A stretch of DNA of 64,000 nt. Origin: Echiichthys vipera (taxonomy: Eukaryota; Chordata; Actinopteri; Perciformes; Trachinidae). The first letter of the stretch is position 1. Each line of letters starts with the position of its first letter. The stretch covers positions 15,660,741 through 15,724,740 of the forward strand of contig OY829659.1 of the NCBI GenBank assembly GCA_963691815.1, written 5' to 3'. The position numbers were made by a program, and so were the translations under genes. Positions 1 through 11,092 of this stretch are shown in pieces. The notes under the pieces are model-generated. The model was not told where the DNA came from, searched no databases, and saw only the letters and a list, made by a program, of their open reading frames with translations.

Positions 1-1159
1 GCTCAGCTTCTATTGAGCTATCATTGTATGGGACCTTCTCTTATTGTGACCCAGCTAATGATATGGCAATTCTGAAGACTTTAAACAAAGGTGAATGAGG
101 GCCTAAGTATAAGCTTTATGAAAGGAAAGGGAAGGACAACCATATATATAGCGACCTTCAGCATGTTTTTTCAAACCTTAAACACAGGGTCTTCAATTAC
201 AGGGTCAACAAAGACAGACTTCCTCTACCTAACTGGGGGATCATCCCCTTCCCTCAACAACATGTGTACCTTAAGCAAAAATACCTAACCAACTGTTTTT
301 ATGGGCAAAGCATTGATGCTTAAACATATACTCTTTACTTTTAGCATCAGGCCAAATCGTGCTCCCATATCCGCACATTTCCTCCCAGCTCAGTGCTAAT
401 GCAGGCTTGTTGAGTGATGGATGCTTAGCTGTGAAATGTGTTGGAATTCAAAACATCAGCAGGGAGAGCATTTTGGGATTTGGAGGATCACTATTGGCTC
501 CTACAACAAAACCAGGGGGTGTATCTTAGGCACTCAAAAAGCAAGTTCAAATTCAGGCCATGGGTGAGATAAAGTACTACTAAAATTGTAAACGTGTGGA
601 AGACCTAAAAGCTGTCATGTTGTGGTTTGTGTTAAAGCAGGACTCCAACATTTTAGGAAATATGCTTGTTTGCCATCTTGCCCAGAGTCACATGAGAAGA
701 TTGATATCTCTGTGCCTTCAATACGGAAATACGTGCAGGATAAATATAGACAGCTTTGGAGTTGTTGAAAGGCTCTTAGTGCTAAGCTGAGCTAAACTTA
801 TGCTGGACTGAAATCGTCTGAGGGCGAGATGGCAAATAAATGTGTTTCCCAAAATGCCAAATTGTTCCTTAAGGATAATTAAAGGTAATGCTTAAGCCAA
901 TCGGAACTACATATGGGACAGGGGATAATGTTATAGGGGCTTTAGGCACAAGGTTCCCATTGAAATAAGCACTGTTTTCACTCTTGCCTACCTTAGCGTA
1001 TTTCATCATCATGCTTGCTGTGTGTCAGTTTCCACTGAGACTCTCAGAGTGCCCTGACTGGCCTCTCGAGGCTGAGAGAGAACCAGCAGAGAGAGGAAAC
1101 TTCTCAAAATGTTCACCACAAACCCAGTGCCACAACAGCCAAACAGGCCTGTTTCCCAC
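1..1159 (-). other. nrg2: nrg2 intron, 5' part only (downstream of last visible exon)
   Basis: This is the beginning of the intron that follows the exon at 1160-1381. The donor reads gtgggaaac on the minus strand, a weaker match to consensus than the other donors of the gene. The next exon of the family, which starts with a Tyr-Val-Ser-Ala type motif and carries most of the cytoplasmic tail, was not seen here and should lie before base 1 of the window. I see no other gene or clear repeat in this stretch. Confidence 0.7.
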
Positions 1160-1381
1160 CTGTCGCTGTGCGGAGAGTCTCCCAGCGAGTCGAAGGAGTC
1201 TCCGTACTGCAGGCCCGGCCGATGGGGGTCAGAGTAACCACAGTGTGCAGCGCGCCGGGCCCGTGCCTCCATGCACGCAGGACTGCTGCATTTGCTGGTC
1301 CCCACGGATGATGACATCATTCCCGGTGAGTCAGAGAGAATGCTGTCAGAACGTTCCAGGCTCCATGTCCGTTCTTCATGT
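1160..1381 (-). CDS. nrg2: nrg2 exon: cytoplasmic tail, Ser-rich conserved segment
   Basis: Cytoplasmic-tail exon of a neuregulin 2 precursor, 222 nt, entered and left in the same phase (two bases of a split Arg codon on each side). The acceptor is tttgtcag and the donor gtggga. The peptide begins HEERTWSLERSDSILSDS, continues through SSVGTSKCSSPACMEARAR and ends DSLGDSPHSDR. From memory of the family, these blocks match the NRG2 tail (TWSLERSES, SSVGTSKCNSPAC, EARARRAA, DSLRDSPHSER) much better than the NRG1 tail. The tail follows the single membrane span and lies in the cytosol. It is the last exon of the gene visible in the window, so the protein is incomplete at its C-terminus. Confidence 0.93.
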
Positions 1382-1626
1382 CTGACAAATAATAAAAAAA
1401 GGTGTTAACATGCACACACCCCAGCATGATTCTTTTTCTATCCTTTTTTTGTTCACAAATATGCATGACTTTTGAAAAAGAGGTTTCACCTATTTCCAGA
1501 GGCAGGGCATTTAAACAGTTCACTAAAATAATCAATAACAAGTCTGTACTTAAATAAAAGGATAGCGAGTGATGAATGTGAGGAAGGCATGAGGGTAAAC
1601 TCACGTACTGTATGGCGCAGGCTTAC

Positions 1627-1754
1627 CTGTGAGTTGATGAATGGGCTCGTGTGGAAGAGTTGTGAGATCTGGAAGAGGCATGGCTGGCGGGGAATGATCC
1701 CTCTGTTGCAGGCCGTATGACTCGTTCAGTTGCAGGGACATTCTTTGATATGTA
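1627..1754 (-). CDS. nrg2: nrg2 exon: cytoplasmic tail, YISKNV segment
   Basis: Cytoplasmic-tail exon of 128 nt, 42 full codons plus two bases. The acceptor is ccaacacag and the donor gtaagc. It starts YISKNVPATERVIRPATEG and then becomes Ser/His-rich, ending in STRAHSSTH. The first 14 residues are the diagnostic part: NRG2 carries YISKNVPAT at this place, while NRG1 carries YVSKNVISS. The second half is less conserved. Another reading frame on the same strand is open across the exon, but only the frame given here joins in phase to both neighbours and matches the family. It is separated from the next exon by a compact 245-bp intron. Confidence 0.93.
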
Positions 1755-1906
1755 CTGTGTTGGGAAAAATGGATTTTGCAGATGGAAAAATGTGGGGTGG
1801 TGGGGGGAGACAAGCTTTGATTATATAACTGAGCATAAAACCATTTGGTGTACATCTGTGTGCGTTTACTTTAATAACGTTAGGAATCCTTTCAGAGAAA
1901 ACTCAC

Positions 1907-2030
1907 ATCTACCATAGGGATTTCCTCTGGGCCTGGTCCTGGGTGATTGGGTCCATTAGCAAGGTTGCGATTGGGATGTTCTGGACACATGTTTTGTCGC
2001 AGATGATTGTGCATCTTCTTTCTTTGTTTC
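1907..2030 (-). CDS. nrg2: nrg2 exon: juxtamembrane cytoplasmic segment
   Basis: Exon of 124 nt directly after the transmembrane exon, 1 + 41 codons. The acceptor is tgctcaacag and the donor gtgagttt. Its first base completes the Lys codon opened by the transmembrane exon. The peptide runs KQRKKMHNHLRQNMCPEH, then NRNLANGPNHP, and ends EEIPMVD. The basic stretch just inside the membrane (KKQRKKMHNHLRQNM) is a hallmark of neuregulin tails, and the HNHLRQNMCP version is the NRG2 form (NRG1 has HDRLRQSLR). Such basic clusters act as a stop-transfer signal that fixes membrane orientation; that role is inferred from the family. Confidence 0.95.
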
Positions 2031-2280
2031 CTGTTGAGCAAATCACCGTCATTCTTGCTCACTCTTTTTTTGTCAAGATGCCTTAAGTAATGATTTAACA
2101 TGATACATTTTTTACTTGATGTAACAACCAGATCAACTATTTTATCTGTAAACAATATTAAATAAAAATCACAATACATCACAATATCACAATATACAGT
2201 TATTTCTTTTAATAACATGCAGGTGGTGAAATGTGAAAGTAGGGGAGACAGAAGCAGATCCATTTATCAGCAGAACTTAC
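2031..2280 (-). other. nrg2: nrg2 short intron
   Basis: A 250-bp intron with donor gtaagttc and acceptor tgctcaacag, AT-rich. No repeat or other gene is seen. Introns of 152 to 250 bp separate the transmembrane and tail exons, in contrast to the 5 to 21 kb introns upstream. Confidence 0.85.
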
Positions 2281-2383
2281 TTGGTTTTACAGTAGGCAAC
2301 CACACACACGATGCCCACCACTAACAGAGCCACACAAATACCCGTGATTGTCAGAACTCTTTTCTGGTAGAGTTCCTCTGCCT
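2281..2383 (-). CDS. nrg2: nrg2 exon: transmembrane segment
   Basis: Exon of 103 nt coding the stalk end, the membrane span and the first cytosolic residues. It starts AEELYQKRVLTITGICVALL and ends VVAYCKT. The span from about ITGICVALL to CVVAY is a continuous hydrophobic helix of some 23 residues. The sequence is nearly invariant in NRG1 and NRG2. Neuregulin precursors are cleaved by ADAM-type proteases in the stalk just before this segment, releasing the EGF ligand, and the span also serves as an internal signal in isoforms without a signal peptide. The donor is gtaagttc; the acceptor tgttgacag lies just downstream (minus strand) of a long GT repeat rather than a normal pyrimidine tract. 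Phase is 2 in and 2 out, which fits both neighbours. Confidence 0.96.
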
Positions 2384-2401
2384 CTGTCAACATCACACCC
2401 A

Positions 2402-2404
<3 letters not shown>

Positions 2405-2467
<63 letters not shown>
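2405..2467. repeat. (CA)n microsatellite beside a splice acceptor
   Basis: About 31 perfect dinucleotide units on the + strand, read as (GT)n in the nrg2 transcript. It ends about 21 bases before the acceptor AG of the transmembrane exon. It therefore occupies the place of the polypyrimidine tract and possibly the branch region. Confidence 0.97.
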
Positions 2468-2471
<4 letters not shown>

Positions 2472-4190
2472 GAGAAATAACAGGGACAAAATTAGCGTCT
2501 TGAAGGTGCAGGTTCCCAATTATTTCATTGTAGATCTAAATATTTTGTTTACTAAATCCTGAGCAGTATGAAGCTTCATCTTCCCTTCGCTGACAACCCA
2601 CTTCACAGTCAAACCTTTTCCTCGCACATAATCACAAATACAACAGATGCAGTTGCTGCCTGCGCTGCAGTAAGGCAGCGTGGGTGTCGGCAGGGGCTCA
2701 GCAAGAGTGAGACTGATCTATTAAGCAACTGTATTCTCTAAAAACTGAAGTCATTTTATGGTTCGGGGGCCTTAATGGATGGCCATTGGAATATGTAAAG
2801 TGTGCAGTATAGCACCAACGCATATGTGCTTTAGAAATGTGCATGATCTTGATCAATGATCTCTTATAGAAGTCTTCCTCTACTCAGGCATTCAGCAAGC
2901 AAAAATAATGACATCTTATTTAACAGTTACTTATGAATTAAGTGAATTTTGAAATGAAATATCATTAAACATGACACTAGAGAAATCTTGACTGATGCTT
3001 TTTGCTTTTCCAGAGAAGAGCTGTGTTAGGCTGAGGAAGACTCTTTGTCTTCCTGGAGAAAATGATGGAGCAAAGAGGTAGTGCAGTCCCTGATAAATAA
3101 TGTAATACAAATGAAGAGAATTTGTGTAACTCCTTTCATCTGAAGTAGCAATTTTACATCCACATATCAATTTTTGTCAGGTTTCTGACACTTCAAAATC
3201 AATCATATTCAGAAATGATATTGGTGCTGGTATAACAACACAATATCCTCATGGTCCAGTTATTAAATGTACTTTTATAATTACATGACCTGTGGAAAGA
3301 TGCCTCTATAGCGTTTATTCTACACTCTCAACCACCAAAACGCTTTTCTGGAAAAGGTAGCAAGAGCTAACGATGGAGCAGGATGGAAATAGTGGCAGAT
3401 AGAAGAAAAAAACATGACTGCAGGTTCTTAAAATAGCATTGCATGCTCACAACATCACAGCTTCTTCTACTTGACAGATAACTAAAACGAGTAAGATATT
3501 ATATTTCATACTTCAAAGTTACATTACAGCTATGCTAACGTCGGGGTTAGATCACATATGAATAAAAAGAGAAAGAGATGGCATATCAAGGGCATGAGAG
3601 GCATGAGACTAAAAGGGTTGGATAGATGAAGAAGTTGAAGATTGAGGAAGGACATCTGGTAGCTACAAACATGATACATCATGCTCGTTATAGATGGAAT
3701 GAAGAATCAAAAAATCAGTCCAAAAAAAGGAAAATTTACTACTGTGTGAAACAGAAACAGAAAACCCAGTTAACAGTTCTACGTTTCCATTACACATGTA
3801 TGGGAGGTGCAGGTGATGACATCCATGTTAATGATTGATGGAGGATCAGGGTTTGTCGTTATTATGAGTTATGGTATGATCGGTCGAGAGATTGATTGCA
3901 GTTTGGTTACAGTTTACACCACAGACGGAGTGAGAGCAAGTCAAAACGAAGGACATCTATTTAGTCAAAATGGATTTTTCCATACCCATAAATTCAATCC
4001 CAAGATGCTCTGCCATTGCAGAGGGTTGACAGTTGGAAGGAAAACAAAAAGAAACAAAAGTCCAGGTTAAGAGAGTGGCACCTTCTAACATAAAGTGGAG
4101 CAAACTAAACCAAGCATTTGTCAGTAATTGTCAGCCTGACGCAGTGAGTAACGACACTGACAGCATGCAACACAGACAGACACATACAGA

Positions 4191-4268
4191 CACACACACA
4201 CACACACACACACCCACACGAACACACATACACACACACACACACACACACAAACACACAAAAACACA
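4191..4268. repeat. imperfect CA microsatellite
   Basis: CA-rich array interrupted by single-base variants (acac ccacacg, acatacac, caaacacac). It lies inside an nrg2 intron. The interruptions suggest an older, less variable array. Confidence 0.9.
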
Positions 4269-6767
4269 AACTTTACCAACCATACGACACAAAACTACAT
4301 GGCTACACAACTACCATTTTGATTCCTCAGTTTTTTTATTTTTATTTTTAATACATTCTTATCAAACTACAACATTTCTTCTTGGGATGTTCCCTTTTGT
4401 GTGCAGTTTCTATCTACTGTATGTCTCAACACAGTCATCTTGCGTTCAGAGGAGGCACCTCACTTTTACATTTTGCAAGTGAGTTTTTGAGTTTCAGGTT
4501 TGCAGGTTTCCTAATGGGAATAGGACACATTAGGCGAAGAGCCACTGTTATTATTGTTGAAAGGGGGAAAACATGCGTCATCTTCTCGAACTACCTGTGC
4601 TTTCAGTTTTCTGCTTTCTAAAAAACGCTTCAGTTCCCAAACACACCCATCACATGAACAGGCAAGTTAAAAGGAGTGTATCTGTGCAGTATCGGAATAA
4701 TCACCCTGAATAAGAAGAATTATAGTCGGACTTTATATTATATGGCAGAGTGAGGCCAAAGGGAGGCTGCACCAACCAGCCAGAGTCCATATCTTTGGCA
4801 GCTCACTTGCTTTACTTGGGTTAGAGTAAGTCCCAGCTGTTCTTATGACAACATGCCTTGTTAAGCCAAGCCCTTATGGCTGAGGAGCAGAAACCATCCT
4901 CCTTCTCTTTGGTATCTCCTGGGGATGGGAGGCGCCCCTCCAGGAGGCGGGTGTTTAAGTATCGAATGGATGTGTGTGCACATGTGCTCGCTCTTTTAGA
5001 GAAAATATGATTTATCCTCCTTAATTGAGAGGAGAGAATGTGAAATATGTGAGAGGCTATTAGCAAATGCTATGTAGTTTTACACACACAAAAAAATAAA
5101 AACAAAGCACATCTATCAGCTCTAAATGTGGCTTTCATAAATCTGATTTCTTTCATTGAAGCAATGAGGTTATTGTGAAGAAAAATGTCATATGACATCA
5201 CACGCTTTATCTTTCATCTATTATCTTTATCTTTTCCTATTTTAAATTACAGCCTTTAATCAAGTTTAGAGATGATGCCTTAAAATACAAAAAATTACAA
5301 AGTGCATGCAAGTTCCTCGGTAGATGATAGTTTCCTCATGGAAAGAGCACATTACATCTGATTGTTTTCACTTCTTTTAAATCTGCTTTTAAGCCGACAA
5401 AAAGCCGGGTAATTGATTTGAATGTAAAAACATGTCAAAAAAAGTAATTACAGCCCAGTCTGTGTTCATGTGGCTGGGCGAGAACTGGGAATAAACGCTG
5501 TCCGTGATGCAGTCGCACAGCTGCACTGAAGTTCGACTGAATGCAGAAAACAGTGGAGGAAAAAGAGCTCCCACACACAACTGTCTACTCTGCCAAAAAA
5601 ACAAGCAATTTCAGCACAGTGCATTACGACTTAATGTGAGATGAAATTACTTGCAGTTAAGAAGGGGCTTTTTCGCATTGTACTCTCAGCCAGCATACAA
5701 CAAACAGTGTGTTTAAGCTCTACGAGTCGGACCACAGGGACGAGACTCTGTAGGTAACATCAGGCAACTCCAAAAGCAGATGCAGTTTGTTATTTAACTG
5801 TAATGTTGCACTGAATTGCAACCACATGGGCTTGCAAAGACATGACGTTGAGAAGAATGCAGTAAGATTCTTTGCTGTTCTCTAACATGAATTATAGGCT
5901 TTGTATTTAACTGTATATTATTACCATACGCTATCTTTAACCTTGTATATGTTTTCTTCTTCAACAACTATATAAAATGTCAATTTATGTTTCATTCATG
6001 TTACGTCACTCCTTTGAATATCACTTGAGATACTTTACAAGTAATCAACCCACAGTAGTGGATGGTTTTCAAGTCAAAAAACCTTGAGGGCAAGATCTAT
6101 CAAGCCGTATTTCTCATGGTATAATTTTGCCATTGATGGATTTGTTTTCTGATGTTGCTGTGTGGATTGGTGCAACAGTATTCTCTTACCCCAATGCCTA
6201 GCTTTTTGACACGGTACTCTAGCGCAGTGCATGAACTCGATGCTGAGGACATCTGCTGTGAGAGCACCATTTAGTAGCTACTTCTGAAGCAATGTTAGCA
6301 ACGAACGCAATTTGTTGAATGTTCCGATGTAGACTCAACGATGTCTGATGTAAAGCAGAGTCCGGCTCTACCTGAGGTCTCTTTGACTGGTTATCAAACA
6401 ATCTCAACAAACATAAGCAAGTGAGACTATCAGCGAGAAGATTGGCTATTTCTATGTAGCTATTCTGAATGCATGTCCCCTGTGAAATCAGACAAAAACA
6501 ATTTACTGCACGTGTACTGGAAAGGAATACGTTTACGTTTTCCTAAGCAAAGTTTTGCAGTGAGTAGTATGCCAGATCATTTTGTTTTTGATATATTTTG
6601 AGGTTATGGCTGATACTGGGGCAGGATCGGCAAATAATATAATTGACCAAAGAACAAAAAAATAGCTAAAAGGGACAGTGATAAAGTAAAATGAAATATG
6701 AGTAAACTTTGGTTTAAATAAAGCAAATAGTATTTTAAAAAAACAAGGTGCTTTCTTTCACTTGCTT

Positions 6768-6910
6768 CCTAGTCTGGCTCATTGGAAGTCCAGAGCTGGG
6801 ATAAAGCCTGACACCCTGCTACCTGAGACGATTGTGAAAGATTTAAAGAAATAGAAACAGGCCAGAACCTTTTTTTTCCCCTATCTGAAAAAACAGCACT
6901 GGAGTATGGT
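6768..6910 (+). repeat. interspersed repeat, tagtctggct / tttaaagaaat family, copy 1
   Basis: A degenerate copy of a family that also occurs at about 62445-62575 and 63655-63905 and, inverted, at 43770-43870. Shared blocks are tagtctggct, then tttaaagaaata followed by aaacag and a T/C-run ending ccctatctga. I recognise these blocks as a common fish interspersed repeat but cannot name its class with certainty. Confidence 0.55.
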
Positions 6911-7833
6911 GTGTCTATGTGAGATTACTCGCTTCTGAAACAACTGCACGTGCTAGCCAGATCAAGATATTTATGACACCAGGCCACTTTAGTTTGAAAG
7001 TTCCTTGTTATTGCTTTAAGTAAGTTTTGCGGTAGACTTGGAAGTGAAAAAAAAATGTCACTAGGCGTGTATGTGCATGTATATTCTACTAAAAGCAACC
7101 GTGATAAACCCAGTGAGAACACTAACATTTAAAATATTTGCTCTAAATAATTGGACCTTTGGGAAATTGTCAATTATGATAAGATAAAATCAAGTTCAGT
7201 TAGGAATAACCTGAGTGGAATTTTGTCATGTTCTCTCAAAAATTACCTAAATACTTATGAATTCACATACTAAATATGAGTCACAATTTCACACTAATAT
7301 ATTCATGAGGAAATCCAACATGGCATGTTGTCGGCTCTCAGCAAACATTTCTTTATCAGTTAAGCCAGTGCACGACCTAACAGATTAAATCATTTGTCAT
7401 GCCTATTAGTTAATGCTAATTGTTCAGGCTTGTCTGCTTGTGTTTGTAGCTGATTACAAGCAACATTAGTAGTGAGGTAAACGTAGGCTTTTAGTGACTG
7501 TTTTGACATCAGACTGTGTTGTTACATGCAGCAGACTTTGTGCATATCAACATCCACATAGCATCTAAATTCAGCCGCCCACTTGTTGCTATCAAACTTA
7601 CTATCAGATCGTATTCTGAGAGTGTGCATGCAATACAATGCGAGTTAAAGGGCACGCACATGCAGACCAAAGACAATAACAGACTCTACTAAACTATGCC
7701 AGCTTGTGACTGAGTCATCGGAGGAGGCACAGACACAACTGCTATTAGGTAATAACAGGAAATTAATGCAATCTCTCTACACCCAGCATGCACGCATGAC
7801 ACAAGGACAGTCTGACAGAGGAAATTGACATAC

Positions 7834-7892
7834 GGTAGAAACTGGCCATAACGTAGGTTTGACAGCGATCACCAGTAAAGTCATTTGGACAC
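7834..7892 (-). CDS. nrg2: nrg2 exon: EGF domain C-loop, beta-type
   Basis: A 59-nt exon holding the last third of the EGF domain: CPNDFTGDRCQTYVMASFY, 19 residues plus one base at each end. It supplies cysteines 5 and 6 of the EGF fold (cysteine 4 ends the previous exon) and the residues that follow. The acceptor is a good one (ctttccatcag after a T-rich tract) and the donor is gtatgtca. In mammals this region is alternatively spliced and decides receptor affinity, beta forms binding ErbB3/ErbB4 more strongly. The sequence resembles the NRG1 beta loop (CPNEFTGDRCQNYVMASFY, from memory) more than the two loops I recall for human NRG2. The splice to the transmembrane exon gives SFY-Q-AEELYQ. 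Confidence 0.93.
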
Positions 7893-8040
7893 CTGATGGA
7901 AAGAAACAAAGCCACAAAAAGAGAGGGAGGAGAAGGGTGGTGGGTGAGTGAGAAAGAGGAAGAAAACAGACAGAGAGAGAGGGCAAGGGTGGAGTGAAAA
8001 GGAGAGTATGCGCAAGAAAAAGTGAGGAGGGAGGGAGGGT

Positions 8041-8092
<52 letters not shown>

Positions 8093-8093
8093 A
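8041..8093. repeat. (GA)n microsatellite
   Basis: Near-perfect GA run within a wider purine-rich stretch that begins about 7900. Intronic; on the nrg2 transcript it reads as a CU tract upstream of (before) the beta EGF exon acceptor, about 150 bases away. Confidence 0.93.
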
Positions 8094-8855
8094 TTAGAAC
8101 AACAGCAAAACTACAGACAGCAGAAGCAGAGTGTTTCCATGGATGACACCACCGTGTGCATGGTGTAGAGCACAGCTCTTTGCGTGTTGACCTGAGAAGG
8201 AGAAAGAGAAGGAGAAGGAGGAAGAGAACTGGGGGTGGGCAGCAGGAGTCCAGAGAGGTAATCCAGTGACAACTGTCTCTGTTCTCAGCTGCTCATATCA
8301 AGTAGACATACTTTTGAAAGGATTGGGCATGTACAACCGCAGCGGTTCAGTCTGTAAGCACCGTTGGCCAAAGTATCCATCCGGACATCTGGGAAGGAGC
8401 AGACAAGTGTTATGAAAAGGAAAACACACAACGTGAGGTGCACTGTAAATATTATGGATTTAAATCATGTCAAACACATTGTTAAAGGTCACAGTGAAGC
8501 CACATGGATAATGCAACAACAACAAACGAAAAACCCAGGAAACATTGTTACTTCCAAACGTGACCCAACATTAGTGCTGACTGTGATGACCTGATCATAT
8601 TCTCATTAAAATGAAAGAAGAATGAACTGCTTCTATTATTAACATCATAATTGTACCAATACTTTAGTTGTTGTAATTTTATGAAAAAAGGATAAGACAC
8701 CAATAAATTGTTTCACCATCCAGATAATTTAAAAAAAGTGAAAAGGAAAACAATAGAAACAAAAAACTACTCTTAAAAGTGACCCACAGTATAATACAAA
8801 ATATAATAATAAAATAAATACATACATAAAATGATGCATTATAATAAATAAGGGA

Positions 8856-8866
8856 ATATATATACA

Positions 8867-8927
<61 letters not shown>
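8856..8927. repeat. (AT)n microsatellite
   Basis: Alternating AT run of about 70 bases with a single acag interruption near its left end. It is self-complementary, so either strand could fold into a hairpin. Intronic. Confidence 0.95.
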
Positions 8928-8929
<2 letters not shown>

Positions 8930-10019
8930 CATGCTTAGGGGCTCTGTTTTGATCCCAGTCCTTGTGGAATGAGAGAAGAGAGTTCATCAGTACAGTATGG
9001 ACAAAAAACTGGATGTATCTGGGGATAAACCGTGCACAATAAATCAATCCTAGGAAGCTGAAAACAGTATTGCGGTTTCTTCTCCTGGTGCCTGTTGAGA
9101 GCCTGGTATGTGTTCATCATCTCCAAATGTGAGAGTTTTATAACAGAAACCATAAGGCAGGGAGGTAAAGAGTCAAATCAAGAGGAAACCCAATCCTGAA
9201 TTTCCAGTTTCAATGCAGAGATTATCTGAATGGGAAAACATGACTAGACGACTCTCTTGACATCTGGTTTGAAACATAAATAAGAGGTCAAGAAAAGTTA
9301 TGTATGTATGTATGTTTGTAACTGTCGACAGACTACTGTATCATCAGCAAACCGTACTTCCTCATTATAATCCCATTAGGATAAGTACTTGGTCTTTAAG
9401 GGGCATCGACATTCCGCTCACAGTCCCAACTAGACCACCAGTACAACAAAGGTCATTGCTCGTGATTTACTGGTTTCACACAACGCCTCCCAGGAGCACC
9501 ATAACATTCAGCATTAAATTACTCATCCTGAGTGATGGTGTTTAACAGGGGGATAGCATCCACCTAGACTAGGACTAGGAAACTTGGCTGAAAGTTGAAA
9601 GAAATAAACTGTCAAAGCATAATTTAAAAATCAGACGGTCTACGTGTCTACGGCGCAGCTGCGAACTCTATTACCACTCTTTTATCTTTAGTTTCAAACA
9701 AATCACTATCATTATGTATTATGCTTTGATCAAAAATAAACATTTAGGTGGAAAGTGGGGACGTTTTACCATGTGTTAGGAGACATGAAGCAGGACCTGT
9801 TCCTATATTCTACATGGTGTATATACAGTAGACTTACACAGGCCATTCCTCTCTCAAGTCCCCCACAGAGTTGATTTGGTAAGAGAGCAAATTATTTAAT
9901 TTCAGACTGCTTATGTACTTTTATACATTTTCACAGAGCTAACACCATTGGTTGCTCCACCCATTAGTAAAAAAATGATAATTTAAATGAAAATAATTAT
10001 TTTGGTACAGTTCACCCCA

Positions 10020-10175
10020 ACACTTCTCTAGATTCAGCTTCTGGTTTTGGACTGTTGGTCAGACAAAACAATACATTTGAAAATACTATCCAGGTGAGGA
10101 AATAATAATTATCACCCTTTTATTTATTTTATAGACTAAAAAGGATTGATCAATTGATCAAGATAAAAGAAAAAA
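10020..10175 (-). mobile_element. hAT-like nonautonomous DNA element fragment, reverse copy
   Basis: The stretch ttttggactgttggtcagac, then aaaacaatacatttgaaaat and ttttatagactaaa, matches in reverse orientation the body of a very common fish hAT-type MITE. The same family lies in forward orientation about 1 kb away at 11093-11625. Termini are too decayed to place exactly. Confidence 0.5.
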
Positions 10176-10914
10176 ATATTGAAAACTTTTATTAAAGTTT
10201 TAAATGATTATATATTCCACTTACTTTTGTCATATGGACACACGCAGTTTATAAGTTAGATATGATTAATAAAAAAGATTCCTTATGTTTATGCTTTTTT
10301 GGAAAATGACAGTTATTTATCTTTTTATGATTGATATGTTCAAAAGAGGCAAAATTCATTTTTGCAGAATCAATTAATGTAAAGGAAACCATCAGAAAAT
10401 AAATACATTTACATCAGTGAGTTACTTCCTTTGGGTCATTTATTAACCTTACTTCTCCCCAAAACAAAGTTAATACCCCAAAGTGAGGGGGCAGGGCATT
10501 AAAGTAGGGCTAGCTGCCTGCAGGACTGGTTTAGCCAGTGAGTAATACCAACTGAAGCCTGGCCTATATTGAATGAGATGGCGGTGGGGCAACAAATCCC
10601 TGCCGGCCTTCACTGCATTATCCAACTTTTCTGGACCCCTGCCCCGGCCGTGAGTGAATTAGCTGCAGCAATTGAGTTATTGGTGCCTCCAATTTGTACA
10701 CAGCATATTGAATGGCTGTTGCAGCCATGTCCTCGTTGCTTGTTGAGCATTCTTCCTTTGGCAAACTGGGCACAGAAGCCTCGCCAATGTTTTAGCTCTA
10801 TATCAAACCAGCCAGAGGACTTGTGCTATCATGACATATGGTCGAAGAGAACACGCAACATAATATTTGACCACCATGCTGAAAGATAATGTGCATATTT
10901 TGTGATATAAGTAT

Positions 10915-11075
10915 ACTTGTAGGTTTTTCATAGGTCTTTTTTTCTTTTTCATTGAATCTGTTTCCAGTTTTTATTCTTTTCTGCTTGTTTGTTCTATTTT
11001 CTCTTTATTTAATGCACTCCACTTTGAGTTGCAGCACTTGTATGATAAATGCTTTAGAAATAAAAATTTTCATTA
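10915..11075 (+). mobile_element. LINE- or SINE-like 3' tail fragment
   Basis: A T-rich stretch ends in the pattern cactttgagttgcagcactt, then gataaatgctttagaaataaaa. This is the 3' tail style of fish L2/CR1 elements (cactttgaa ... ctatataaataaa). No coding part precedes it. Confidence 0.45.
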
Positions 11076-11092
11076 TTATTTTACTACATGAT

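Larger units (their letters stand above)
2384..7833 (-). other. nrg2: nrg2 intron (5.4 kb) between EGF beta exon and transmembrane exon
   Basis: Large intron with donor gtatgtca and acceptor tgttgacag. It holds a CA/GT microsatellite next to the acceptor (2405-2467), an imperfect CA array (about 4191-4268) and one degenerate member of an interspersed repeat family (about 6768-6910). NRG genes can carry small alternative stalk exons at this place (the NRG1 beta1 insert); I looked for one by eye and did not recognise it, which is not proof of absence. Confidence 0.8.

Noticed and set aside
6060..6100. Minus-strand tgccctcaaggttttttg, coding CPQGFL, as a possible alternative EGF C-loop exon
   Set aside because: No acceptor AG before the Cys codon, no following cysteine, and an early stop.
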